From the NCBI GenBank assembly GCA_964019055.1, contig OZ025215.1:10832208-10896207 (forward strand): 64,000 nucleotides of DNA, given 5' to 3'. The notes under the pieces were generated by a model. It made no database searches. It was not told the origin of the DNA and saw only the letters and a program-made list of their open reading frames with translations. Shown piece after piece: positions 35,108 to 45,331 of the stretch. Position numbers and translations under genes: made by a program. Source of the DNA: Anthopleura xanthogrammica (Eukaryota > Cnidaria > Anthozoa > Actiniaria > Actiniidae). Every line of letters starts with the position of its first letter. Position 1 is the stretch's first letter.

Positions 35108-36316
35108 CTAGCGCCAGATATGTACTGTGCCATCATCTTGTAAAACAAACACTTTACCGTCAGCTCCAACAGCTATGTCAAAAGGTTTTTCCATCACACC
35201 TGAGTCATACCTACTGAACGATGTTATAAACTCTCCATGTGTTGTTAATAGTTGAACTCGGTGATTATCACTATCACATGCAAGAATCATGTCAGGGCCA
35301 TAACCAGTGAGTCCACCGACACCATCAAACTGGCCGCCCAATTCTCCTTTCTCTCCAAACTCACACAAGAAGGCTCCATTCTTATCAAAAACACGAATGA
35401 AGTTTTTATGTCTAAAGGAGACAAAATGTTTACCATTATTATAAGTTATGGTAAAAGAATTATCACCTTCCTGGATGCGATCAAACTCACGAATTAATTT
35501 ACCTCGTTCACTAAACACCTTCACACCTGGTTGGTTACCATCAATACCTAGACGGCACACAGCAAGGTTTTGATCTTCAGTAAGACAAAAGCTAATCGGC
35601 ATAAAAGGCTGGTCAGATGGAGGGATGGTGTTCAGGAAAGTACCGTTTATGTCTAATTCTTGTAAAACTGCCCCACGTTCATAACTGTAAAGACTGACGA
35701 TGATTTTGTTGTCGTTCAAAACAATTGCAGTTGGAACGAGGTCCTCACTTTCTCCCATCTCAGGCGATACAACCTTCAAACTTCTCAAACTAGTACTGTT
35801 ACCAACAATATCGAAAATGTTGATGCATTGGTTTGTTGGATCAAGAACTACTATTTCTTGATTAACATCATCGACTGAGATCTTCTTATAAACTTTTACC
35901 CAATTTTCTTCTTCTTCTCCTTCTTTTTCATCGATCCCCAGAAACGTTTTCAAGTGTACAAACTCGGTGTTTATATCCAGCGTGTTTACTTTCTGTGGGG
36001 AATTCCTGATCGGTTGATCTTTAATATTCACTTGTACTTCATACTGTACAGTTTTCTCTGCCCGATAACTCACCCTGTATTTTCCAGTGCTCTGTTCAGT
36101 TAACCTTCTTTCCACTTCGTTTCCTTCAGGGTCTTTGATCGTTATGTCAATGGATCCCTTGTCTGTGTGACACACCTCATCCTCTGAATTCCTTGTGATG
36201 ATAACAAAATCATTTACAAAACCACATCTTACTTCCTTCATTGATTCAATTGAAGAGTGCAAGGGATCTGCCACACTTTCATGAACTCTTCCAACGAACG
36301 GGTTTAAAGCAGCCAT
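35108..36316 (-). CDS. TRIM-NHL gene C: filamin-NHL protein without RING, B-boxes or coiled coil
   Basis: Single exon, 402 residues from ATG 36316. Residues 1-7 (MAALNPF) are the N-terminus of the full-length copies, joined directly to VGRVHESVADP, which sits just before the filamin repeat in B and D (about residue 375). About 1.1 kb of coding sequence is missing and the frame is kept. Filamin repeat about 20-115, short acidic linker (DEKEGEEEEN), then a complete NHL-type region ending DDGTVHIWR, with no stop or frameshift. Its 5' flank is the normal class II flank. Without RING it cannot be an E3; without coiled coil it probably cannot join TRIM dimers. It could act as a competitor for the NHL targets (inference). 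Confidence 0.82.
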   Translation of the reverse strand: MAALNPFVGRVHESVADPLHSSIESMKEVRCGFVNDFVIITRNSEDEVCHTDKGSIDITIKDPEGNEVERRLTEQSTGKYRVSYRAEKTVQYEVQVNIKDQPIRNSPQKVNTLDINTEFVHLKTFLGIDEKEGEEEENWVKVYKKISVDDVNQEIVVLDPTNQCINIFDIVGNSTSLRSLKVVSPEMGESEDLVPTAIVLNDNKIIVSLYSYERGAVLQELDINGTFLNTIPPSDQPFMPISFCLTEDQNLAVCRLGIDGNQPGVKVFSERGKLIREFDRIQEGDNSFTITYNNGKHFVSFRHKNFIRVFDKNGAFLCEFGEKGELGGQFDGVGGLTGYGPDMILACDSDNHRVQLLTTHGEFITSFSRYDSGVMEKPFDIAVGADGKVFVLQDDGTVHIWR

Positions 36317-36498
36317 TTTAAGTTGTATGCTTAGCAATTAATTTTTAAATACGTTTCTTTGAAATATCACTTTGTTTTCTAACGCATGCGTGTTTAATTG
36401 GTAAAATTCTGAGAAATTCAACCTGAAATTTACGAATGTCCTCGAGCCATTACTGGAGCATTGGATTCAACAATAATTCTGAGGTCCATCATGTTGGC

Positions 36499-36904
36499 CC
36501 CGGGGGGGGGGGGGGGGGTGGAGGGTGACTAAAGGGGTAAAGTATCGGGTATGCTCGTCGGCAATTTCCAAAAATACCCATAAAAGATACCGGAAGTTTT
36601 TTCAAAAGGGCGTGGCTTGGTAAATTTTAACCCCTAAGAGATACCACAAAAATAATACTATTAAAAAATAAAGGCTTTTGAAATGTTCTTCCTTGAGTAA
36701 TAATCTGAGTTTACGCAGGCATACATATTGCGTTATTATGCGATTGGCTAGTTCCTTTTTCAAAACCCTAAAGGATACCAGAAAGTGCTGATTAGATAAA
36801 CCTCAAATTTAAGACCCTAAAACTGATACTGAATCGCTGATTTTTACCCCTAAGAGATACGACGAGCATACCCGATACTTTACCCCCGTAGTCCCCCCCC
36901 CGGG
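36499..36904. mobile_element. foldback element with CCCGGG ends and 9-bp target duplication
   Basis: Ends are inverted copies: CCCGGGGG .. GGGTAAAGTATCGGGTATGC on the left, GCATACCCGATACTTTACCC .. CCCCCGGG on the right. A 9-bp direct repeat CATGTTGGC lies at 36490-36498 and again at 36905-36913. No coding sequence. A 9-bp duplication fits Mutator-like transposases among others. Confidence 0.75.
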
Positions 36905-37394
36905 CATGTTGGCAAGCTTCCTTTGGCTGAACGGTAAACAAGGAGCGAGCTATAGTAGGCATGATGTAAAATATACTCAAAAATCGTCTTCACAAATCGT
37001 GTGGTATTAATTACTTGAAATAAAACATGATTACTTGAAATACTTGTCTTTTATTTGGCCTTAGAGAGAATCCATTTTCGCAGAAAAATCATTGTTTGAA
37101 TGCACCTGGACTTAGACCATGAAATTCAGCCGCTCGGTCGGCTCTTCGAACACTCTTAATATCGCTTGTTGATTTCTTGCTCTATTGTTCTTAAACTACC
37201 TTGAGTTTCGACGGTACCAAATTCCTGAGTTATCTCTCTTTGTGTTTCGAATTTTATTCCCTAAATTTCTTTTGTTGTGGTTGGAAATTTAGTGCGTAAT
37301 TTAACCGTACATATAACCGATCTACATGTGTTCAAGTTTGGTCGGTTACAGTCAAAATAAAATGACTCAAGCTAACTCCTCCTTAGTTATGTAA

Positions 37395-37500
37395 TACATA
37401 CAATATGAGTGGCCGTGTTGTATCAGATACAGTATACAATCACGAGCCGAAGGCGAGTGATTGTATATCTGATACAACACGGACGTGAATATTGTATATT
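37395..37500. mobile_element. palindromic element with central GCCGAAGGC
   Basis: CCGTGTTGTATCAGATACAG and its complement TATCTGATACAACACGG flank the centre CACGAGCCGAAGGCGAGTG; outer parts (ATACAATAT and ATATTGTAT) also pair. It is an imperfect palindrome of about 100 bp. A related TTGTATCAGATATACAAC lies at 37609-37627. Confidence 0.7.
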
Positions 37501-38109
37501 ACTTATGAAACGTCTAGGTGTAAACATTCATGTTCTACTAAAATTTTAAAGATAAAATTGAATTTGGCTGAGAAAATTGGAGTTAAAGTTTATGCAAATC
37601 AGGACGATTTTGTATCAGATATACAACCTCCTCCACGGACAATGATTTCTATTGTGTTTCCTCATTAATTATTCATGAGTTTTATAACGTGTTTTGAATC
37701 CTGAATCTTTGTTATATTAAACGTGTACTCAGAAGGAGCCTTTGTGACTTTAAAGTACCTTTCTTGGATTGGACTATAGGATTGGATATTTTTGAGCGGT
37801 TTATTATGTTCAGGCCCGTAGACCAAATTTTTGTCGCATGAGATAATCTTCTTTAATATTTTCTGCTAGCTTACTTGGCTCTGTCATCAGTCTATATATA
37901 TATAATCTTTCTTTCGGATAACTTGTGACGTCACAATCCACATTACTGGTACCTGTTTTCTTAAGAATAATTTTGGCGAAAGAAAAATCAAAACAATCTC
38001 CAAACGCGATTTCGGCCACCTGAAAATTGCGATTTCTCTTGTATTTGCTTCTGACTGTAAAATACTGATTATCAGTTTTATTCTAAATTATTTTCCTACA
38101 TTCAGAACA

Positions 38110-38335
38110 TCAAGAAGCATAGTGTCACACAGGGGCGTAGGAAGGACCAAGGAATAGCGGGGGGGGGGGGGGGGGGGGGGGAGTTGGCACCCAAAAGAAA
38201 AAAAGTAAAAAAACACAATCAAACAAACAATTAATTATCAAACGTTTTGGGGCGGCACGTGCCCCGTCCCCCCCCCCCCGTCTCCCCCCCGTCTCCCCCC
38301 TTCCCTACGCTAATGGTGTTACAGAAAATGTATCA
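38110..38335. mobile_element. small element with CAGGGGCGTAGG-type ends
   Basis: Left ACACAGGGGCGTAGGAAGG and right CCTTCCCTACGC.AATGGTGT form imperfect inverted ends around poly-G and poly-C tracts. It is absent from the B flank. hAT-type MITEs often have ends of this kind; no clear target duplication was found. Confidence 0.45.
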
Positions 38336-39768
38336 GGGTTACTCATGAAGAAGTGCTCAAAACTTACTCCGTATAGACTTGACTTCTCAAAATTCTTTCT
38401 TTTATTCAAGTGAAGTTGTCCTTTAAGCAGTCGTGATCTAGTATAGTAATATGTTTGTTTAATTTTGTATCTTTGTTTCAGGTTGGTATGTTTCGGGTTG
38501 TTTCTTATGCGTCTTTAAATATCATGAGATGCATTTACAACATCTTCTGATCAGCCTTCGGCATAATATATTATGTATTATGGGCAGTGTGAAAGTAGAG
38601 AATATTTTACAAAAGCGTTTATATTATAATTATTACCGCGGAGTATTCGATGGTTCACAAGTGAATGTTATTGCTTTTTATCGAATACTTTTGCTGGTAC
38701 AGAGAATACAGCTTTTAATATCATTGTAAAACCAAGAACTTTTAAGAATCAAGAACTGAAACCTGAGTATTTTCTATGATTATTTCCACAGGGAGCCCAA
38801 ACTGGGTTTTAGAAAATAGTTACGTGATATTTGCATATTCATAGTAAATGTATGTAGCGATGAATCATTTCCTATTTCAAGAATTTACGGTAATAATTTC
38901 TCTTTTGGTATCGATATTTTGTTTTAGCTGCTTTCTTCTTTAAGGCTGAGTTTAATTCAGTGCCATTTGAGCCTTTTTTTAACAAAAAGATCCTCGAAAG
39001 AAATATATATATAAAAGTGTATACTGCCACCCATGTTATTTGTTTTTTCATTCTCTTGGTAATGATTCCAAACCAAGAATGGACAGTTATTTGTGACGTG
39101 AATCATTTTGGACAGTTGTATTATAGTCTTGCTTCATCTATACACGCATCAAGAATTCCGCGCTGCTGCTCAATGCGCATGCTCAGGGGATTAAAAAGTG
39201 GGATAAGATTTGTAAAATATGCTATATTTTAGTTGTATCTTCCTTGTCATGTACAATTTTCACTAAATATTCAAGATCGCGTACCGTTAAGCGAATTTTG
39301 AATCAAATATACCGAAAAATTGCATATTATACAAAATATTATCCCACTTTTTAATCCCCTGAGCATGCGCATTGAGCAGCAGTGCGGAACTCTTGATGCG
39401 TCTATAGAGCTGTTAAGTTGTGACGTATTTCCGGGTCCAACTGCTCACAAAAACGCTAAAATAGAGTGAAAAAAATTCTCAATGATTTAAACCCAACCTG
39501 AAATAATTAGAACTTTAGACAACAAATCCTGTAACGTAGAAAAAGTAAAAAAAAAATCTTTAGAAAACTGCTTTTCGTTTCGTACCCGGAAGTCGTTTTT
39601 TCATTCGATTGACGTCACACTTAAAAGCTCTATAGTGTACCCTGCTGAAGCAATTTTTGGAAAATTAAATTTATTTGGCTACAATATAATTATTCACATC
39701 ATCCACAACTTAACCTATTTATCAAGCGCATACTTGCAATATAATTTTTGTTTCGCGTCAATCTCCTC

Positions 39769-39875
39769 CTACTGGGGTCCAGAAGTTATTTATTCTCGCT
39801 CCGACCTTTACTGTTTTCGGCGCTCGCTCGGTTAAAACCACAGGAAACGAAATAGAACCTCTGGAGCCAAGGCTA
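39769..39875 (-). mobile_element. short dispersed repeat (about 110 bp), copy b
   Basis: Inverted and diverged copy of the element at 12160-12270, from TGGGGTCCAGAAGTTATTTA to GAAACGAAATAGAACCTC. Confidence 0.6.
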
Positions 39876-39979
39876 ATCTCCTCAAGTCTGAGAGGTAAAT
39901 CGTTGACTATTTTAAGTAGTTTAAAGTCATATAATTTTTATTGCATCAAATTGTATTTACAAAGAATGCATACTTCTTG

Positions 39980-40250
39980 GGAAGCACGGGTGGCGTAGCG
40001 GTTAGAGTGCTCGCCTCTCACCAAGGCAACCCGAGTTCGAGTCCCGCCGGGCTCGGTGTTGTATGTGAGTAGAGTTTCTAGTTGGTTCTCTCCTGTGCTT
40101 CGAGGGTTTTTCTCCGGGTTCTCCGGTTTTCCTTCCTCCACAAAAATCAACTTCTAAATTCCAATTCGATCATGCATGGAACGACGGCCACAGGTTTGTT
40201 AGCCATTGGCTATTTAGTGCTACCCTCGTACGTAAAAACAAGGAATACTT
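39980..40250 (+). mobile_element. tRNA-derived SINE
   Basis: The head has a good A box (GTGGCGTAGCGGTTAGAGTG) and, after CTCGCCTCTCACC, a B box (GAGTTCGAGTCCC), the internal Pol III promoter of a tRNA. The body (CTCTCCTGTGCTTCGAGGGT .. CTCCGGTTTTCC .. CACAAAAATCAACTTC) is unrelated to tRNA and recurs at 17640-17705. The paralogous spacer of gene A runs through this place without it (near 24500-24515), so it is an insertion. A true tRNA gene is rejected because the acceptor stem does not pair. Confidence 0.8.
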
Positions 40251-40678
40251 GCAACCCTTTAATGCCCCCAGGCCATACATTTCTAACTAGAATTCTACAA
40301 CAGAAAAATAATTTCATTTCTAAAAAAGTATCAAATCAAGTATTTTCACATTTTCCGTGATTACTAAACTCAATATCTCTTCCGATTTTTGCACAACCTG
40401 ATTATTGCTTGAAGATCGCCAATAATGCTATTGATGCATACCAAAAACCTACCTATAGCTCTCTAGATCCCAGAACCCTGTCATTCTCGCTGCATGTGTT
40501 CTTTTTTCGAATGCTCGCGCAGTTTGATTTGACCAATCTTAGAAAGACATTTTCTATCCAATCACATCCCTTGGGTGGGCTCAGAATGTTTTACATTTCG
40601 ATGAGTATGCGCAGTAACAATGACAGGGCTCTAGTGTCTAGCTAGTCGGTATGCCTATAAGTGCAGCGAAAAAATATC

Positions 40679-41878
40679 TAGACTGTGAACAGTCCCTCTT
40701 TTCCCTCCTAACTGAGTCGAATTGGGTTTTTTCCTGCCTCGGACGCGCGAAGAGTGGGGGCGAGTTTGAAGCGGCATGCGGGGAGAGGAAAAGTAGGGAC
40801 TGTGGACAACACACAGAGAAATGAATTACCGCCCCTTTTTCACACTTGTCAAATACTTGTCACTGACGGCTCCGGCTAGTCTAGGATATGTTTATAATAC
40901 CGTTCAACACAACTGACTTTTCGCTGATAGTTTTACAGTTAAATACAATAAAGTTTGAATTAAAATTACTTTCAAAAGTACGAACATGCGATATTCTTGA
41001 GACACCAAAATATATTTATAAATTAAAGTCATAACTGGAGCCAAAAGAAACCGCGAACCAAGTCAATCGTGTGTGAATTATATTCGTTCGGTGTTTCTGG
41101 GGATATTTTGAATACATCATTGTGAATATATTTTTCCTTAATTCCTGTGTCCAGCTGACTGGTTTATCTTTTCCGTTTCAAACTCGGGGTATTTTGCGCC
41201 TAAAGCTGTAGGAATCTGATTTCCCCGAAAAAAGGAGACGAACTCATCAAGCAATTTATACTGTTCTTTGATGCGGGCTTGTTGAGAAGCTTGAGGTCGC
41301 ACAAGAATCACTGCTCTCCTTTGCAGGGCTCCATTTAATATCAGTGTTCGTATTAATCTCCCTACCCATTGACGACTGTGGAGCAAACTAAAGAATTATC
41401 AGCAAGATTCGACTACGGGTCGACTACAAACACGTCTGTCTTCTCCATTCGGCCGCTCGATCGTCGATCATTTAGAACGAATTCACCAGCGAATTACAGT
41501 AGGTTTGACTGCCGCTGCGATCAGTTTTCGCTCTGCTGGAAAACAATCCTCTGACATAAGTTTCGGTTTTCAAGAAAAATTTTAATTTAAAACCCGGCGG
41601 CTCGAAACAGCGATGCTTTAATATACTAGTAATCAGCTGGATCTGGAGTATACCTTTCCACCTTGACAGCTCGTTGACAGATGGATCATTTTCAACCAAC
41701 GGGAATTTTGCGTTCTGTGGGCAACGCGTAATTCATTTCTCTGTGTATTGTCCACAGTCCCTACTTTTCCTCTCCCCGCATGCCGCTTCAAACTCGCCCC
41801 CACTGCCCGCGTGTCCAAGGCAGGAAAAAACCCGACTCGACTGAGTTAGGAGGGAAAAGAGGGACTGTTCACAGTCTA
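40679..41878. mobile_element. Mutator-like non-autonomous element, 1200 bp, long TIRs, 9-bp target duplication
   Basis: Terminal inverted repeats of about 150 bp start TAGACTGTGAACAGTCCC (40679) and end in the complement (41878). They include GGCATGCGGGGAGAGG and TGAATTAC / GTAATTCA. The target AAAAATATC is duplicated (40670-40678 and 41879-41887). The paralogous spacer of gene C has one AAAAAATATCCAAC at about 35033-35046 with no insert, a natural empty site. No transposase frame remains in the 900-bp interior. Long TIRs plus 9-bp duplication are the Mutator hallmark. Confidence 0.88.
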
Positions 41879-41908
41879 AAAAATATCCAACAAACTAATA
41901 TATACATT

Positions 41909-42401
41909 CAAAATTTCTTTGTTGGTTGGTATCATAATTCAAACATAAATTGTATCCTCAACCATAAATTGACATTTATTTTGCCAAGCTTTCGGGCTTA
42001 ATTGCCCATCCTCAGGGCTAAATGTAACAAACAACGACAGTTACAATCAACTGCTTAACTCACGCTCATCGCGCAATCAAGCATTTTTAAGCGCTCACGA
42101 GTATAACATTTAGAGCGCGCGCGCTAACATAAAGAATGCATTCTAGAATTGAGAAAGCTAATTACCCTTGACAATAGCTAAATAATTTTCTGGTAACTTT
42201 CTACCAGCGTCTCTATTGAAAATGGCGCTCTTGTTTTTGCTGATGTAACAAGCTTCAGCTTGATTGCGCGATGAGCGTGAGTTAAGCAGTTGATTGTAAC
42301 TGTCGTTGTTTGTTACATTTAGCCCTGAGGATGGGCAATTAAGCCCGAAAGCTTGGCAAAATAAATGTCAATTTATGGTTGAGGATACAATTTATGTTTG
42401 G
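41909..42401. mobile_element. Penelope-like terminal fragment with inverted arms
   Basis: Two arms of about 145 bp (about 41942-42085 and 42256-42400) are inverted copies. Each carries the block CCCTGAGGATGGGC, then GCCCGAAAGCTTGG, then AAAATAAA, typical of the terminal repeats of Penelope-like retroelements. The 12-bp target AATATATACATT is duplicated (41897-41908 and 42402-42413), and the spacer of C at about 35051-35062 has the uninterrupted site. No reverse transcriptase is present between the arms. Confidence 0.65.
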
Positions 42402-42457
42402 AATATATACATTGTTAACGGCTGGGTGTTAAATATTGACGAAAGATAATATTCGAA

Positions 42458-43399
42458 CTAGCGCCAGATATGTACTGTGCCATCATATTGTAAAACAAAC
42501 ACTTTACCGTCAGCTCCAACAGCTATGTCAAAAGGTTCTTCCATCACACCTGAGTCATACCTACTGAACGATGTTATAAACTCTCCATGTGTTGTTAATA
42601 GTTGAACTCGGCGATTATCACAATCACATGCAAGAATCATGTCAGGGCCATAACCAGTGAGTCCAGTGACATAATCAAACTGGCCGCCCAATCGTCCTTC
42701 CTCTCCAAACTGATGCAAGAAGGCTCCATTCTTATCAAAAACACGAATGAAGTTTTTATGTCTAAAGGAGACAAAATGTTTACCATTATTATAAGTTATG
42801 GAAAAAGGATCATCACCTTCCTTGATGCCATCAAACTCACGAATTAATTCACCTTGTTTACTAAACAACTTTGCACCTGGTTTGATATCATCATCATTAC
42901 CTGGACAGCACACTGCAAGGTTTTGATCTTCAGTAAGACATAAGCTGAAAGGTGCAAAAGGCTGGTCAGATGGATGGATGGTGTTAAGTAAAGTACCGTT
43001 TAAGTCTAATTCTTGTAAAACAACCCTCATATTTTCTCGATTGAAAAGACTGACGGTGATTTTGTTCTCGTTCCAAACGAATGCCGTTGGAACGAAGTTC
43101 TTACTTTCTTCCATCTCAGGTGATACGATATTCAAACTTATTAAACTGTTACCAACAACATCGAAGATTTTGATACATTGGTTTCTTGCATCAAGAACTG
43201 CTATTTCTTGATTAACTGAGATTTTATTAAAAGCTTTTACTAAATTTTCTTCTTCTTCTTCTTCTTCTTCTTCTTCTTCTTCTTCTTCTTCTTCTTCTTC
43301 TTCTTCTTCTTCTTCTTCTTCTTCTTCTTCTTCTTCTTCTTCTTCTTCTTCTTCTTCTTCTTCTTCTTCTTCTTCTTCTTCTCTTTCTTCTTCTTCTTC

Positions 43400-43432
<33 letters not shown>

Positions 43433-44905
43433 TTCGATTCCCAAAAACGTTTTCACGTGTACAAACTCGGTTTTTATATCCAGCGTGTTTACTTTCTGTG
43501 GTGAATTCCTGATCGGTTGATCACTAATATTCACTTGTACTTCATACTGTACAGTTTTCTCTGCCCGATAACTCACCCTGTATTTTCCAGTGCTTTGTTC
43601 AGTTAACCTTCTTTCTACTTCGTTTCCTTCAGGGTCTTTGATCCTTACGTCAATGGATCCCTTGTCTGTGTGACACACCTCATCCTCTGAATTCCTTGTG
43701 ATGATAACAAAATCATTTACAAAACCACACCTTACTTCCTTCATTGATTCAATTGAAGAGTGCAAGGGATCTGCCACACTTTCATGAACTCTTCCAACAT
43801 TTTGTAACGATTGTGTTACTTCCTGGTTTGTCACGTAACGCAAAGTCACGTTTCGTTGGATCGGTTTGCTTGGCAAAATTGAAGGCCTTTCCAAATATGA
43901 CTGACATCTTTGCTCAAGCTCATCTTTACATACTGCGATTTCGCTTGCTGCACTTTTATCCAGCATTGTCTGACAGCGAAGTAAAAATTCGGCTAACTCA
44001 TTAATGCCAGCTTCAATATCTCTTTGTTCATCTTGACTTGCCATTTGTCGTTGGGTTAAGATCCCATTGAGCTTATTGGTTATTGCCGTTTCATGATCTC
44101 TGGCCGTCTTGCAAATCGATTCTACTACAACTGTAACCTTTTGCTTTGCCAGATCTATCTCGTTCTCAATTCGAGCCGTGTCCTTCTTTGACTGGACCAA
44201 TTCTTCTTTGTAGTTCTCTTTCAGTTGGTTCACTTGTTCCATTTCGAGTTTTGTAACTTGTTTTGTTAGTTCAGCAGCTTGTTCAATGCTCAACATATCG
44301 TGATTTCTATGATGTAAAAAAGCGCATTTCTGACAAACGCATTTTTTACAAGTCTCTTCTTTGCAGTAATATTCAAGTTTATTTCGCTCATGGAATTTCT
44401 CCTGGCAAAACATTTGACTTTTAACGAAACTTTCGACATTTTCTTTCTTAAAATCAGCCACCAGTTGTACATGATGTTCTTGTCGAAGTTTCTTTACTCT
44501 TTTGTGGAAATGCAAACATTCGTTACAGATCAATCCATCGCATTGCACACAAAATGCGACCAATTTGAAATGCTCTTCACATGACATGCATACCAGCAAT
44601 CTTGCTTGTTCTTGGTCAGACTTGGTTCTCGCAGCTTCGAGCAACTGTAAAAGAGATTTCAAGTTGAATGCAGAGCGAAGCTTGGTGGCGTCGCCGTCTG
44701 GCACAGCGATTTGTACCCTGCACATTGGACATTCCAACTGCTTTGTAGCTGGATTTCCGTTTGTTTCGTACCAGTCAACGATACATTTTGAGCAGAAATT
44801 GTGTAGACACGAAAGAGTTTTTGGATCTGTGAATATTTCTTGACAAATGGGACAAGTAAGTTGATCTTCCAAATCGTCAGCGAACGGTTTTAAAGCGCTA
44901 GCCAT
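42458..44905 (-). CDS. TRIM-NHL gene D: RING, B-boxes, coiled coil, filamin, acidic linker, NHL
   Basis: Single exon, 815 residues from ATG 44905 (MASALKPF); the frame extends nine codons upstream to a TTG, rejected. RING ligands C18, C21, C33, H35, C38, C41, C59, C62 are complete. B-box 1 (about 106-148) and B-box 2 (about 160-202), coiled coil (about 205-330), filamin repeat (about 388-480), linker with about 11 Asp and about 50 Glu, NHL-type region to DGTVHIWR. Predicted cytoplasmic E3 ubiquitin ligase of TRIM2/3/71-like architecture. Two mobile elements were inserted between 60 and 1800 bp downstream of the stop. Class I 5' flank. Confidence 0.9.
43247..43435 (-). repeat. coding GAA and GAT trinucleotide expansion in gene D
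   Basis: Coding strand: about 11 GAT units, then about 50 GAA units with one AGA interruption (an Arg), in frame. It is at the same place as in gene B, but the GAT:GAA proportion and interruptions differ, so the lengths have changed independently since duplication. Confidence 0.95.
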
Positions 44906-45331
44906 TGTTTGTGAAAGTTTGTAGAACTCCAAATGAACTCGAATATTCTATTTCTTGGAAGGACGAATTGCATGGGTAATCATGTATGCGACACACTCGT
45001 CAAGTGGTCAGTCATATGATGAATAATATAAATAAATGAATTGAAAAATAAAAACATTGAGTTGATAATTTGATTTGTTTCAATATTACATGTGTATAAA
45101 TATCTGATTTATCAATGAGTCACAAACCCAGATCGGCTTACAACGAACGTTTCATACAAACTGAAAATTCAGAACCAGTTAATATTATTCATGAAATCAA
45201 AACTGAAGATACTGTCTAGCATAAATATTTCCGCATCTATTTTTATACCCACTTTGTTAAAATGGACATATGTTTTGTGTAACTTCAGGGACGACAATTA
45301 GTGATGTATACTAGGGGCAGTACGAGGTATA

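Larger units (their letters stand above)
36317..38590. other. class II 5' flank of gene C with insertions
   Basis: The sequence matches the flank of B except for three extra blocks: a 406-bp foldback element (36499-36904), a palindromic element (about 37395-37680) and a G/C-run-bearing element (about 38110-38335). The CRE-type TGACGTCA is at 37926. Homology to the B flank ends near 38580, where B continues into the 205-bp tandem repeat. Confidence 0.65.
38591..40668. other. 3' spacer of gene D with small elements
   Basis: Collinear in part with the spacers downstream of A (24090-24800) and upstream of the array units at 46600-46860 (CCAAGAATGGACAG, AATTTATTTG(G/A)CTAC). It holds an inverted pair (AATGCGCATGCTCAGGGGAT at 39171 and ATCCCCTGAGCATGCGCATT at 39352) bounding about 200 bp, the short repeat copy b and a SINE. 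No gene. Confidence 0.55.

Noticed and set aside
36482..36920. Quadruplex-type promoter of gene C from the G run
   Set aside because: The G run is the terminus of an inserted foldback element not present upstream of B or F.
39985..40050. Possible tRNA gene
   Set aside because: A and B boxes are good, but acceptor and anticodon stems do not pair and the sequence runs into a SINE body shared with 17640-17705.
44905..44932. N-terminal extension of gene D (and E) by nine codons
   Set aside because: The extended frame begins at TTG, not ATG; the ATG at 44905 aligns with the start of A, where an upstream stop excludes the extension.
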